The notes under the pieces were generated by a model, which had not been told where the DNA came from, ran no database searches, and was given only the letters and a program-made list of their open reading frames with translations. The position numbers were made by a program, and so were the translations under genes. Shown piece after piece: positions 24,051 to 37,183 of a stretch of 64,000 nt of DNA; positions within the stretch are counted from its first letter, which is position 1; every line of letters starts with the position of its first letter. The stretch spans positions 200,826,325-200,890,324 of the forward strand of contig NC_067472.1 of NCBI RefSeq assembly GCF_947179515.1, in the 5' to 3' direction. The stretch comes from Apodemus sylvaticus. Its lineage: Eukaryota; Chordata; Mammalia; Rodentia; Muridae.

Positions 24051-25655
24051 AAAAGAGTAAAGTTTTTTTTAAAAAATGTAATATTATCATAATTGGAAAA
24101 ACATGTTCCGAGATTCTCCTCCTTGCAGTATGACACCCTGTGTCAAAATAAAGAATCAAGGGCCATGGAACATGTCCCATTGCAATGGACCCCTTTCCAC
24201 AGCCCATATTCTAAACAAGAGCATTGATGATCTAATTACTCTGGATGTCAGAAGGCAAGTACACCTAAGCCAGATCCCCTGATATTGAAGTACTATACTA
24301 AGGACTTAGCCTTAATTGAATCTCGCTATCTAGGACCCTCCAACAGGCTCCTCCTTTCATCCTCTAGAATCCAGCAGCTATACACACCCTGTTGTAACAC
24401 CTGGTCTGTAGCCACAACTTAATACCTAACGGAAACCTGGCCAGATCGCAGACTATTTTTGTACTCTTTTTCTTTTGTGACTGAGTTTCGCTAAATGAAC
24501 TATGCTGTATGTGAGTCAAACAGAACACAAGGCTGAAACAGAATTCATAAGGATCAGCCTAACTGTTACTTCCCAAGCTGGGCTAGGACTAAAGGTGTGT
24601 AACAAAGAACTGACCCATCCTGTAGGATTTCCTCCTAACTTGGGCTCCATCCAGAAAATAAAAATTTTCCTTACTCTCTAGGGGCAATCTCAAAAAATGC
24701 GTCTCTTCTCACCCTGCTGCCCAGAGGACATGCACGTTTCCAGCCACCACTAACACCTATTTATTTCTCCAAAAGTTCTCTTCTGAGACTGAGGCAGGTT
24801 CCATGTGCATGTCTGACTTCCTGATTCTCACTATACATGCAAGCCAGGGCTCACAATTACAAAAACCCACTTGCCATTTGTTTCCGAGTCCTGGGATTAA
24901 AGTTGTGGTCCATGCATCGAAAATGGTTACAGATTCTAGATGAAGGAAGGCCTGCTCAGCCAAACACCATCCAAGATGTCACACTTTTGAGTCAGAATGC
25001 CACTACTATGCCTTATCTAGGCAATCTGGAGCCTCAATTGGCCCAAGGTCACTTGAGATCCCATTGTCAGTTCTTTCCTTTGTCCTATAGACAGGCCTCA
25101 CTATCTATTGATCCAGGCTTTCTGAACAGCCAAGGATTCAATCTTGTGCTTAGAATGAAGAATAGAGCCCCTTGAGGTCTCTTGAAAGCTCATCCATAGA
25201 GTGCCCCGATCAGGGCAAATCACTGCTCTGCACTGTTCACATTTATGGGATAGACTTGAAACATCTACTAAATTTAAATAACACCTTCTGCATGTATACA
25301 GGGCATATTTTACACTTGACCAAGCAAACACCCATACAGGCTAAAAAATTACCCAAAATCCTCCTCCACTGTCTCCCATGTTTCCCCAACATGATATCCC
25401 CTTTACATAGCAACCTTAGACATTTCATGCAACTCACCAACTCACCAGGAATGAAAAGGGTTCCTGTAACCGGCTCAGTCCTCTGCCTTTGAATTCTACT
25501 TAGAAGACCTGCCCTTATATATCTCTCCACACCTGGAATTCAAAGCCCCTCCCACCCTTTGGCTCCTCCCACTTGCAATATTCAAATCCATTATTCTCTC
25601 CCACCCTTTGATGCTACTCCAGGTGTAGCCTCATCTTATAGAACCCATGAATTTA
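24051..25655. other. Unassigned stretch
   Basis: I recognise no gene. The base composition and a segment near 25,540-25,620 with repeated CCTCCCACCCTTTGG-like text hint at an old LTR or retroelement remnant, but nothing decisive is visible. Confidence 0.35.
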
Positions 25656-27425
25656 AATTTTTTGGTTTGTAATCCTTTATTTCTTTACATTTTATATTTT
25701 ACTTTCATTACTTCACAGTCCAGCTGTTACTTTCCTCCCAGACCTCCCTCCCACAATTTTTCATCACATTCCTCATACCATGTGTCCAAGAGAATGCCTT
25801 CCACACCAGGCCTTTGGTCTGGTCTAAATAATTCTATGTGTGTAGCCATCTTACTTTTGTTTCTGTCTGGTTTTTAATGTATAAATATGATCTGCATGTC
25901 TTGGTTATATAGTTTTGACTGGGAGTGCATTGAATCTGTAGTTTGCTTTTGGCAAGGTGGCCATTTTTACTACATTAATTCTGCCAATCCATGATCATGA
26001 GAGAGATCTTTCCATGAGATCTGAGATCTGCTTTGATTTCTTTCTTCAGAGACTTGAAATTCTTGTCATACAAATTTTTCACTTGCATACTTAGAGTCAC
26101 ACCAAGATATGTAATGTTATTTGTGACTATGGTAAAGGGTGTCATTTCCCTATTTTCTTTCTCAGCTTGTTTATCCTTTGAGTAGAGGAAGGCTACTGAT
26201 TTGATTGAGTTAATTTTACATCCAGCCACTTTGCAGAAATTGTTTCTCAGTTGTAGGAGTTCTCTAGTGTTGTTTTATTGGGTTGCATAAGTATACTATC
26301 ATATCATCTGCAAATAGTGATGTTTTGACTACCTCCTTTCCAGTTTGTAACATTTTGACAAGTGTTACAAACTGTACCTCCTTATGTTCTCTAACTGCTC
26401 TAGATAGATCTTCAAGTACTATATTGAATAAATAGGGAGAGAGTGGGCAACATTTTCTGGACCATAATTTTAGTAGGATTACTTCAAATTTCCTCTATTT
26501 AGTTTGATGTTGGCTTCTGGTTTGCTGTATATTGCTTTTACTATGTTTTGGTATGGGCCTTGAATTCCTGATCATTCCAAGACTTTTAACATGAAGGGAT
26601 AGTGAATTTTGTCAAATGCTTTCTCAGCATCTAACTAAATGATCTTGTGGGGTTTTTTTTCCCTGAGTTTCTTTATGTAGCGGATTACATTAAAAGATTT
26701 CCATATATTGAACCAACCTTGCATTGCTGGGATGAAGCCTATTTGATCCTGGTGAATTACTGTTTTGGTGTGTTCTTGGATTCGGTCAGCAAGAATTTTA
26801 TTGAGTAGTTTTGCATCACTGTTTTCAAGGGAAATTGGTCTGGAATTCTCTTTCCTTGTTTGGTCTTTGTTTGGTTTATGTATAAGCAATACTGTGGCTT
26901 CATATAATGAATTGTGAAGTATACTTCGGGTTTCTGATTTGTGGAATAGTTTGAAAAGTATCCGTAGTAGGTCTTCTTTGAAGAACTGATAGAATTCCCC
27001 ACAAACACATCTAGTCCTGTGCTTTTGTTGTTGTTGTTGTTGTTGTTATTTTTGGTGGTGGTGGTGGTGGTGGTGGTGGTGGTGGTGGTGGTGGTGATGG
27101 TGCTGTTTTGGGAAGACTGTTAATAACTGACTCTATTTCCTCATGTGTTATGGGACTATTTTGATGGTTTATCTGATCAGGTTTTAACATTGGCACCTGG
27201 CATGTGTCCACAAAATTGTCCATTTCATCCAGATTTTCCAATTTTGTTGAGTATAAGCTTTTGTAGTAGGATCTGATGATATTTGGAATTTCTGCAGTTT
27301 CTGTTGTTATATCTCCCTTTTCATTCCAATTTTATTAATTTGTGTGGTTCCTCTATTCCTTCTTGTTAGTCTGCTAAGTGTTTATCTATCTTGTTGATTT
27401 TCTCAAAGAACCAACTCTTTTGTTG
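25656..27425 (-). mobile_element. Old antisense L1: 3' UTR and ORF2 reverse-transcriptase region
   Basis: The reverse complement reads ORF2 from the linker before the reverse transcriptase (WFFEKINKID near 27,405) through the RT region to about 25,880, with several frameshifts and stops. An old 3' UTR follows at 25,660-25,830. The C-terminal third of ORF2 is missing. Microsatellites have grown inside it at 27,022-27,097. Confidence 0.88.
27022..27097. repeat. (TTG)n and (GGT)n microsatellites inside an L1
   Basis: Eight or so TTG units are followed by about fourteen GGT units. On the minus strand they translate as Thr and Pro runs in the frame of the decayed ORF2. Confidence 0.95.
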
Positions 27426-27816
27426 ATTCTTTGTAAACCTCTCTCTGGTGTGTCTGTCTGTCATTTTGTCGCACCAATGCCTTCCTGAATACCAAAGCCC
27501 TGATTTTCCCTCTGTCGTGACTCCCCAGGTGGGTCAGTCTGTGGCAGATGCTTATAAACGATTTTCTCTATACAGAAAAACCTTACTTGTAACTTAAATA
27601 AAAATGGAAAAAACAAAAGAAATTCTTCAAGAAAAAAGTGTTTTATGACTAGCAAGCCTTGGTCATTTCAAAGCAGGCCAGAGTAACTTTGTTTGGCCCT
27701 GGAATCCCACGAGGTATCTGGATGGAACAGACTCCTACGACTTGACATCTTAATTCCTCATGTGTGCCTCTCCCATCCCACATGCTACAAACAAATAAAC
27801 TAAGTTATATTAAATA

Positions 27817-27818
<2 letters not shown>

Positions 27819-27850
<32 letters not shown>
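27819..27850. repeat. (TG)n microsatellite
   Basis: Uninterrupted TG units directly before an antisense B1. Confidence 0.95.
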
Positions 27851-27851
<1 letters not shown>

Positions 27852-27852
<1 letters not shown>

Positions 27853-27975
27853 TTTTGAAACAGGGTCTCACTGTGTAGCCCTGAGTAGTTTAAACTTCAG
27901 TATGTGAACTTGACTGACATGAGATCTACCTGACTCTCCTGAATGCTTCAATTAAAGGTGTGCACCAGCAAATAC
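27852..27975 (-). mobile_element. Diverged B1 SINE
   Basis: The reverse complement has the order GTGCACACCTTTAATTG..GTAGATCTCATG..CTACACAGTGAGACCCTG. Confidence 0.65.
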
Positions 27976-28011
27976 ACAAACAACAACAAAACCCAAAGAA
28001 ATTTAAATTGC

Positions 28012-28021
28012 GTGTGTATGT

Positions 28022-28062
<41 letters not shown>
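28012..28062. repeat. (TG)n microsatellite
   Basis: TG units with one TA interruption near the start. Confidence 0.95.
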
Positions 28063-28063
<1 letters not shown>

Positions 28064-28407
28064 TAATCACATTTAAAGAATACTAGTCCCTTTGAGGTGG
28101 GTATAGTAGAAGCTGAAGGGAGGAAAGGATAATGGGGAAGGAATGCATTGATAGTTTAATTTTTAAAATATACTGTCAACCTTAAAAAATATAACAAGAA
28201 TAGATTGGATGTGGCCCTGTCCCTGCTTTGTACTCAATATTATATGCACATCAGATAAGCATACTGAATGAGCTATACACTTACATTACCTTGGCTATTT
28301 ACTGAAATAAACTTCATCCAGCATTACATCTCAAATAAGTCATTTTCCTCTCCTCTTTCTTTTCTAGTTACGCTGCTTCTCATCTTTTGCTGTAGTAACA
28401 CTTTTAT

Positions 28408-28605
28408 TGGGCTGGAAAGATAATTCACTGGCTAAAAGGGCTTACTAATCTACCATGACAACTAGAATTCTGACTCTAGCACCATTTAACAAGCTGGGTA
28501 TCTTGAAAATGCCTGGAACTCCAGCTCTGAGGGATCTCATATTACTTTCTGGCCTCTCAGTACACACACACACTCACACCCACACCCCCACACACAGACA
28601 ACAAT
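28408..28605 (+). mobile_element. Diverged B2-type SINE with (CA)n tail
   Basis: It begins GGGCTGGAAAGATAATTCACTGG, the B2 tRNA-like head with changes. It ends with CTGGCCTCTCAG and a CACA-rich tail. Confidence 0.65.
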
Positions 28606-28619
28606 TTTATAGTAATATT

Positions 28620-31090
28620 TTGGCTATTAAACTCTGACCAAAATCATTAGATAAGTCATATTTTTATATTGTATAGTAGTTGTGTTTTACATTCTTGCAC
28701 TCACAAGTGTTTCAGCTATACTACACACATTTTTAGGTTAGCCTGGGCTATAGGGTGAGACCTTGTAGAAAAAAAAAGAAAAGAAAATTAAAGATTTTAA
28801 ATTAAAGTACAAGGCAAGAGAATAAATATATAAAATACCATTATGAAATAATTCTTTGACCCTTACTTTTGTGGAAATCTGTGGTTTGCTGGAAGATGTT
28901 TGTAGTCATAGGCCCTTCTCCACAAGATGCTTACTAGTTACAAATAGAAAAGTTGTTACTTTGCTAGGAGCAACCTGAGAGTCAGAATTTCAAAATAGAT
29001 AAGGTTAATGTCACCACCAACAGAAAAATTCATTATCATGCACCTTCTGACATGAGACCTAATATTTCTATAAAAATTCATAGTTTGAATCTAATCATGA
29101 GGAAGAATTAGGGACACCTAAACTGAGTACATTTTATTGGTTCCCTGCTGTTTAAAACTGTGAACATGACAAAAGCAATGCACGACTCAGGACTCCTGTG
29201 CATAGACATTGCTGAGAGAACTGTGGGAGAACGGGGTATGGATAGCAAAGCACTCAGGGGTAAAGGCTGTCATGACTTCCTTAGTTCTGAGTGGCCCTCA
29301 GAATGAGAGAGATAGGAGAACGCAGGGGTGGATGGACGGAGCAGACAGGGAGCTAGAAATACAGACTTTAGGCAAGTAGTGTCAGCAGAGATCCACAAGT
29401 AAAAGGCGCCAGGGGACTGCACTGATCCTCGCTGGAGCACAGCAGAGGAGAAGATGAAGGAACGCTTGCTGCAGAGACTAACCTTCTCACTCTGGTGTAA
29501 GAAAGTTGTCCAGGCAGGGTGTCTACCGCTTCTATAGGGGGTATGTTGTGGTTGAGATGTTAGGAAAATATGAATTTCCAAAACTTCACAATACCCTCAT
29601 CTACAGCCGAATTTGGTAGAAACTCTTTAAATCCCAAGTACATTGTAAGAGTACTTGAAACTACCAAATTCTCTAAATCTTTACATTAAATATTATTTAT
29701 TCAAAACTCCATTATTTACTACATTTATTTTTTGGTAGATTTGAAGCATATAGAAACTTGTGGTTCGATGACACACACATCTTCCCTTGAAGGAGGCATA
29801 ATTTAGCAGAAATTAATATAGCAGAAAAGGTGCTATTGGCATCACATATACCTCAAAATAAGTATTTAATCAGTGGTAGATTACTTTTTTAAAACTAGTT
29901 CACACCCCCTAACCAAGAGTCAGATACAGCAATTTTCAACCCATTTCAACCCATTATCAACCCATTTTCCATTTCTATTGTGGTTTCTTTCTGTGAATAT
30001 TGTATATTGAGGGGAATAAGCTGTATTTGGACTTTTGGATTTTTTTCCAATAATCATTATTGGAGGTTGATTTAGTGATCAATTTTACTGCATATTATTT
30101 GTAGGTATGCTCATACCTACATAGAAGGACTTATGGCAGCCTCCAGTTTGAAAATATTGCCAATAACAGTTGTTAAAATAATCTGTGTATATGAAAAATA
30201 ATTAGTTTATTTTGTAAATGATGTTCCACTGAGTATAGGGACCAATAGAAAGACTATGTATTTCATTTACACATTTCAAAAGGACTAATAAATCTGGAGA
30301 AAATATCTTAAAAGAAAATGGACAGTGATAACTGTGAAATCATCACTCTCAGAATTGATTTCAACCCATCTATCTGTGGCATGCATGGATATATAAGAGG
30401 AACGTTTTCTTCGAATCACCATGGACGTGTGTTCTTTGTACTTGTTATTTAGATTACTAACTTAAGTTGTGTCCACCCTTTCTAAAGCACTGTCTCACAA
30501 GATACTTCAGATAACCCTCCTTCTAGCTTTGCACTGTTACTCTGTAACAGTTTCCTCTGAGACTGAAGCTTTTTAGTCCACAGGAACTCTCTTTTTCAGC
30601 AGGAAGAGAAACAACTCCAACTAGCATCAAGAGTCCCTGAAAGTAACCAGATTTTCTAGGCTCTTTCTTCCAAAGAATAAACAAGGCAAGCCGCTGTGTG
30701 AATCACTCTCAAACAAGCCAAGCTGCAAAGATTCAAAACCCAACCCAGCTATGTGAAATAGATGTGGATCAACTGCGTCCCTTGGGAAGCACTCTCTGTA
30801 CAGTATGTTGAGCTGCCTGAAAGGAGTGTTTCGGGTTCCCAAAATTTTCATGCTCTTGCCAGTCCTGGGGTGGGCTTTGATGGTGCAACAGTTTTTGAAT
30901 CATTTGTTCTTCTGTGAGTAAGCTCTCACCAGTATTTCTGTAAATAACTCCAATAAAACTCACTGTTTTATTGACTGTACTTGTGTGGCATACATACTTT
31001 GGTCTGTTTTGAGCTCTCTATCTGGGGTAAGAAGCAGAAGTTTTGTAATACAACTGTTTACTGAGTTTATGTAAAAGTTTATCAAACATT
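28620..31090. other. Unassigned stretch
   Basis: No gene is recognised. The minus-strand text at about 30,540-30,970 resembles a dispersed rodent repeat that I have seen but cannot name. The rest appears unique. Confidence 0.35.
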
Positions 31091-31106
31091 AACATGTAAG
31101 GGTTAT

Positions 31107-32189
31107 GCTCTAAAATCAAGAATTGACAAATGCGACCTCATAGAACTACAAAGTTTCTGTAAGGCAAAGGTCACTGTCAAAAGGACAAAACATCAACCAA
31201 CAGATTGGGAAAGGATCTTCACCAACCCTAAATCCCACAGAGAGCTAATATCTAATATATACAAAGAACTCAAGAAGGTAGAACCCATAGAACCAAATAA
31301 CCCCATTAAAAAGTGGGGTACGGAGCTAAACAAAGAATTTTCACATGAAGAACTTCTGAGAGCTGAGAAACACCTTAAGAAATGTTCAACATCATTAATT
31401 ATTAGGGAAATGCAAATCAAAACAACCATGAGATTTCACCTCACACCAGTCAGAATGGCTAAGGTCAAAAACTCAGGAGACAGCAGGTGTTGGAGGATGT
31501 GGGAAAAGAGGAACACTCCTCCACTGCTGGTGGGATTGCAAGATGGTGCAACCACTTTGGAAATCAGTCTGGCGGTTCCTCAGAAAACTGGGCATGACAC
31601 TTCCTGAGGACCCTGTTATATACCCTGGGAATATATCCAGAGGATTCTTCAGCATGCAATAAGGACAGGACACATGCTTCACTATGTTCATAGCAGCCCT
31701 ATTTGTAGTAGCCACAAGCTGGAAAGAACCTAGGTGTCCTTCAACGGAGGAATGGGTACAAAAAATGTGGTATATTTACACAATGGAGTACTATTCAGCC
31801 ATTAGAAATGGTGAATTCATGAAATTCTTAGACAAATGGATGGAGCTGGAGAACATCATACTAAGTGAGGTAACCCAGTCTCAAAAGATCAATCATGGTA
31901 TGCACTCACTGATAAGTGGATATTAGCCTAGAAACTTTGAATACCCAAGACATAATCCACAAATTAAATTATGTCCAAAAAGAATGGAGGAGTGGCCCCT
32001 GGTTCTGGAAAGACTCAATGCAAGAGTATAGGGGAATTCCAGAACAGAGAAGTGGGAAGGGGTGGATGGAGGAAGAGGGGGAGGGAAGAGGGTTTATGGG
32101 ACTTGCCGGGAGTGGGGACCCTGAAAATGGGAAATCATTTGAAATGGTAATAAAAATATATCAATAAAAAAAGAAAGAAAAAAAAAGAA
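31107..32189 (+). mobile_element. 5'-truncated L1 (ORF2 end, 3' UTR, A-tail)
   Basis: It starts inside ORF2 at text equal to ALRARIDKWDLIKLQSFCKAK and reads on with frameshifts to the ORF2 stop TAG at 31,924-31,926. A 3' UTR and an A-rich tail near 32,164-32,189 follow. It is more diverged from the full-length L1 than the copies at 12,195 and 62,080. Confidence 0.92.
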
Positions 32190-32230
32190 ATGTTAAACAT
32201 CATCAATCACTAGGGAAATGCAAATCAAAA
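32190..32230 (+). mobile_element. Short L1 ORF2 remnant
   Basis: About 40 bp match the KCSTSLIIREMQIK part of ORF2 directly behind the A-tail of the previous element. It may be older L1 sequence into which that element inserted. Confidence 0.6.
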
Positions 32231-32288
32231 CTTTCCTTCATTTTTAAACATTGTTTATATTATTGTTTTTTGTTTGCTTTGCTTTTCG

Positions 32289-32293
32289 TGTGT

Positions 32294-32336
<43 letters not shown>
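32289..32336. repeat. (TG)n microsatellite
   Basis: Uninterrupted (TG)n tract. Confidence 0.95.
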
Positions 32337-32339
<3 letters not shown>

Positions 32340-33254
32340 CTTAAAAATGGAGAATATAAATCTGCATGGGTAGAGAGGTAGAGAGAATATGTGAGGAGTG
32401 TTCTCCATTTTACCTTTATAATCTCCATTTTCCTATGCATCACCTCTGTCTCCTCTCTATCTAGAGGCAGTTAGTCCTTTGTCCTCCATGGAAAAGTTTC
32501 TGGGAACCTGATGTCAAATGTCACCTGTGCATACTTCCCTGAGAAGTGGAATCTGGCTGCAGTGCAACACCAAGAGAAGGTATTTTATGAAACTTGCAAG
32601 GAGAGTTACCAGAATTAGGAGCTACTCATTTGGAGGCTTCTATGAGACATTTCTGGATATTCCTCCAGGCCTCCAGGCCACTGAGAGAGACAAGTAGCTG
32701 TCTGGACCTGCTGACAGTGGAGGCCTCTCTCTGCCTTGCCCAGTGACAATCTTCTAGTATAAGAATGAGGCTCTTTCCTGAAAGGCTCTCTGCTGAAATC
32801 CAGAAGACCCAGTTATGAGGCAATGCATGAGACAGCTTGTCTCTTGCTCAGCTTCCAGAAGATGCTCATGGCCACTGGATTATATCCGAGAAGAAAGGAG
32901 GCACAGGACAAGGAAAGCACTGTAGGGATACGCCTCTGATTTGCAGTCTTTAGGGGAGGAGTAGTGCTGAGTATTCAGACTATGCTAGAATCCTAGAAAG
33001 GTGCTGTGCAGCTGAACTGTGTAAGGCTTGTCTGGGTGTGTGTTGGAGCTTGCTCCATCCATCTATTGTGTGCATTTTTGTATCTATGTGAGAAGTGTGT
33101 GATGCCTGCTTGCTGGAGCTTTGCTCTAACCAATCTATGTGTGAAATGTCTGTCTGTCTGTGTATATGTCTGTATGCATGAATGTATGTGTGTTTGTATG
33201 CATGTGTGTTTGTATATATGAAGTTACTGGATTCTGTCTTTTGTTTCATCCACT

Positions 33255-33342
<88 letters not shown>

Positions 33343-34075
33343 GAGACAGAGAGACAGAAAGACAGAGACAAAGAAAGAATTTTATCTTTCCTTATCTTTC
33401 TTTCAGGGCCCCTTGTTAAAAAGAGTTCATAGTTTTTCCACTACCTTCAGGGAGTGCCAGCCCCATTAATGTAAGCTTTGTTTTCTCATAAAAAATTCTG
33501 TGGAGTAATTTCTCTAATTCCTGGCTGCCTTTACCAGTGGCATCTGTAGGTATCTGGATCCTCCCTTGTCAGCAGCTCTAAGCACTGACTTGCAATGGCT
33601 GCCTGCCTCAGTTTGCCTACCATATGGATGCCCAAGCTGGTCTGTGGCAAGTAAGTACACTAATTTCTTAATGGTGCTCCCAATATTAGTTCCTATTAGA
33701 GTAGATAACAGAAGAGATATCAGAGTTAACTCTTATGTTTATTTAATGTGATAGATGTTGCTTGTATTTTTCTAAATTTAGAAAAGATTCTGATGATTGT
33801 AAAATGTAAATTATTGATTTTCATTCATGATTTTTTTAACTTTTGCAATTTACTTATGATCCATAAAGTGTCTGATTTCAACACTAATGTCCAAATGACA
33901 ACAGAAAAAAGTAAAAGTTAGGTGCAGAAGAACAGTTTGTGTCATAGATGTTGGAATGGAAGTACAAGCAGAACCCCTTGAGTGGGAAGACAAGAGTGGC
34001 TTTATCTCTTAGTGGCCCGCATGGTAGGCACAGGCTCAGCACCATGACAGGTATGAGTGAAGCTTCCTAAGAACT
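32340..34075. other. Unassigned stretch with simple repeats
   Basis: I recognise no gene. TGTG/TATG-rich text lies at 33,145-33,222. The sequence around 33,590-33,650 ends in a donor-like GTAAGTAC, but there is no other support for an exon. Confidence 0.4.
33256..33367. repeat. Compound (TG)n-(GA)n-(GACA)n microsatellite
   Basis: Three simple tracts stand in series: TG to 33,292, GA to about 33,320, then GACA/GAGACA units. Confidence 0.95.
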
Positions 34076-34079
34076 GTTG

Positions 34080-34215
34080 ACTGGGTGGGGTGGTGGTCCA
34101 TGCCTTTAATCCCAGTACTCAGGAAGCAAAGACAGGCATATCTCTGTCAGTTTCAAGGCACTGTAGTCTCCCCAGTGAGTTCCAGAACAGCCAGGCATGT
34201 TTCTCAGTAACTAGA
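34080..34215 (+). mobile_element. Diverged B1 SINE
   Basis: The B1 order GACTGGGTGGGGTGGTGG, CCTTTAATCCCAGTACTCAGG, GAGTTCCAGAACAGCCAGG is present. Confidence 0.8.
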
Positions 34216-35205
34216 AAGCAGGAGTGTAACTTTAATTTTTTAAAAACCTATTTTTAATGATGGTTCTTAAATGCTTTAACCTTCCTTTAACCCCATCACC
34301 TACCAGAGGTGGTGGGAAGGAAACAATATTGGGGACATGGACCTGATTAGACATAGTTCTTTGGAATACCTCCCATCTGTGTTGTCTGAAAATCAGCAGT
34401 TCAGTTCACAGGTCAGCAGCAGTAGCTCAATCCACTCCCAAACACCTCACAGATACATCAGCAGTCCAGTTTGGTAGAGACGTGATAGCAAATATGAACC
34501 AGTGTCGGCAGCACTACCTAGCAGAGTCAGCCATGCCTCAGCCTCAGCTTGAGTCAGCAGGAGGGACCCTGAGGTAAGCCAGGGAAGGTCTCTGCTGTGC
34601 CTCTTTCAGGGAATCGAAGATCAGCAAAGATGCAAGACCTACAGGCATCGTGCATCTAGCTCTGGAAGCAAACCAAGGGCAGCCTCCTCACATGTCCTCC
34701 ATGTGTCTTGTCTCAGCGTGTGTCTCACCTCAGCGTGTGTCTGACTCAGCTGAAATCAGGCTGCTGCTCAGCCCAAGTCCACCGAAGCAGCAAGAAACTG
34801 CAGCACGCCCCCAGAAGTCCCTTGGTGCATTTCCCTCCATGGAATCCCAACAAGTGCAGCTCAGTTACACAGTGTAAAGCAGACTAGTGTCTGCTTTAGC
34901 TTAATGTCCCTTCACGAGGGAGCCTTAGTCTTTCCCCTGTGTCCACTCCAGGAAAACACTTCTTCATGCCTTTGCCCCAGCAAAACGCCATCCAATACAA
35001 TGGACTTTCCAGGGAACCCTTAATTTTCCACTTCAGAGGAGCCAAAGACTGCAACTTGAAACTCCTATGACACATGTATTTCAGTGCAGCTAGCCCGGAC
35101 TGACTTCATGACTCCCTGCAACCGTCTGCACAGCATGCATATCAAAACCTGCCTTAGCCCAGAGAGACTACACAGTCCTTCTTAAAATTATTCAGGCCAC
35201 TACCT
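34216..35205. other. Unassigned stretch, possible old dispersed repeat
   Basis: No gene is recognised. The text at 34,390-34,900 has the look of a multicopy rodent repeat, but I cannot name it. Confidence 0.35.
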
Positions 35206-35209
35206 TTGC

Positions 35210-35300
35210 ATGCTGGCACAGGCCTCTAATCCCCGCACTTGGGAGACTGAGGCAGGCAGATCTCTGAGTTTAAGATCAATAAAGTGAATTCAAGCATATC
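35210..35300 (+). mobile_element. Truncated B1 SINE
   Basis: The B1 left part (CTCTAATCCCCGCACTTGGGAG, GGCAGATCTCTGAG) is clear. The right part is lost. Confidence 0.75.
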
Positions 35301-35499
35301 CTTAGGTACCCAAAGAAACCCTGGGGGTGGAGGGTAACAGGGCTCCTCCCAAGCTTTAGTTAAATTCTTGGTTTCTGTACAAAATATTCAAGAGAATAGG
35401 TGGTCCTTTCTCAGACCCCAGATATATCAATCAATTGTTTTTTTGAAAGCAGTAGAAAAAACCTGTCTTAAAAACCAAACAAACAAACAAAAACAAATG

Positions 35500-35501
<2 letters not shown>

Positions 35502-35540
<39 letters not shown>
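35502..35540. repeat. (CA)n microsatellite
   Basis: Uninterrupted (CA)n tract. Confidence 0.95.
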
Positions 35541-35542
<2 letters not shown>

Positions 35543-35784
35543 AGAGAAAACACTAATACATATTCTAAGCAGGAAAGCGAGTGAACTAACTGCAGATGTT
35601 GACCTCACCTTCCACACCTGCAAATCAAATCCCTGAGTCTCACATCCAGCGTTGCTATAGCACACCGAATACAGCCTCTTGTTCCCCAGTCCCAGACTCC
35701 AGTGGATACCATCTGTCTTCCTATATTAATCTCCCTGGTTCTCCAACTTGTTGCTTTGTTCCCTTGGCATACATTACCTAAGAC

Positions 35785-35875
35785 ACTGAATATAGAGGAC
35801 AAAGAAAGTATATTAAAAGCTACAATGGGAAAAGGCCAAGTAACATATAAAAGCAGACCTATAAGAATTACATGT
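35785..35875 (+). mobile_element. L1 ORF1 remnant
   Basis: The text corresponds to the ORF1 RRM/CTD boundary, around ILKAVREKGQVTYKGRPIRIT in the full-length L1, with frame-breaking changes. A B1 follows directly. Confidence 0.8.
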
Positions 35876-35876
35876 T

Positions 35877-36047
35877 GCCAGGCAGTGGTGACACACACCT
35901 TTAATCCCAGCACTTGGGAGGCAGAGGCAGGTGGATTTCTGAGTTTGAGGCCAGCCTGGTCTACATTGTGAGTTCCAGGACAGCCAGGGCTATACAGAGA
36001 AACTCTGTCTCCAAAAAACAAAAAACCAAAAACAACAACAACAACAA

Positions 36048-36089
<42 letters not shown>
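35877..36089 (+). mobile_element. B1 SINE with ~40-base A-tail
   Basis: A well-preserved B1 body is followed by ACA repeats and a run of about 40 A at 36,050-36,089. The long pure tail suggests a fairly young insertion. The 173-residue minus-strand open frame here is its antisense shadow. Confidence 0.94.
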
Positions 36090-36090
<1 letters not shown>

Positions 36091-36144
36091 AAGGGAATAG
36101 GAAAGCCCAGGGAATACCTTGTTCAATTTAGAAAGTGACTTAAT

Positions 36145-36870
36145 TTGCTACACTTGCTATGATAAAACAGTGATGAAATCAACTTCTGGAGGACAGGTTA
36201 CACTTCATGGTATACATCCAGTTACCAGTTAACCACTGAGAAATGTCAGGGACTACACTGAAGCAGGGCAGGTACCTAGACACAAGGAATGTAGCAGAAG
36301 CTGTGTAGGAGTGTAGCATCCTGTCGTCCACCACATATCTCTCTGTCTCAATAATTGCTCCAGGGTGGCACCATCCTGGAGATATCTGCCCTAATAATTC
36401 AGTTGTTAATCAAGCCAATATCCCATAGATTTCCCAGTCTGGAGGCAGTTTTTTTCACCTAAGATCCCTCTTCTCACCACCTTCTTCTCTTAGTAATTTT
36501 CCTATTGCTTTAATAAAACAGCTGGACTAAAACAACTTACAGAAGTAAATACTTACTTGGGAATTAGCTATCCAGACAGATTACAGTCCTTCAAAGTCAT
36601 GACAGAGAAGCATAGCTGCAGGAAGGTAGAACAACCAACAGGAAGCAGAGAGCTGGTGGCTCTCAACTCAGGCAGCAAACACAAAGCACAGAAAGGACAC
36701 TGCAAATCGCACCTGACTTCTGTCACCTTAAATTCTAACCAATGACAAACCTCCTATGGGGAAGCCAAGCCACTTAATCCACCCAAAAGTTTTCACAAAG
36801 ATGGTGTCATAAATTATGATTTCTGGAATTAGTCAGTTGTCCCATTCAAACCATCAAAAGAAAACTCCAC
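36145..36870 (+). mobile_element. Two diverged LTR-like rodent repeat remnants
   Basis: Two successive blocks (about 36,150-36,480 and 36,495-36,870) share the plan TGCTATGATAAAACA..., AGGACAG, GGAAGCAGAGAGCTGG with a dispersed rodent repeat related in layout to the one at 40,497. The identification is from memory. Confidence 0.4.
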
Positions 36871-37183
36871 CTCCTCACACACCCTGCAAAGTATCACCAA
36901 TTCAAGAAACCTGTGAGGTCATTAATTTGTTTTATTCAGTTAGTCTGCATCATATCAGTTCTTAATTATTACATTGCTTAATAGATCCCCAATTCTTTGC
37001 AATATGTTTGAACAGTCCAAAGAACTTTGTGTCTCCATTTAAGACAGATACTTCACAGGTTCATATCTGTTTGGACTAACTGCTATTTTCCTCACGATTT
37101 TGGATTTCAATTTTTTATTGATTTCGATTTGGTAAACTATGTGAAATAATAGAGGATCTTGTTTATACCTTGTGGTATTACAG

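Noticed and set aside
35605..36126. 173-residue minus-strand frame with poly-Phe
   Set aside because: Antisense of a B1 and its A-tail.
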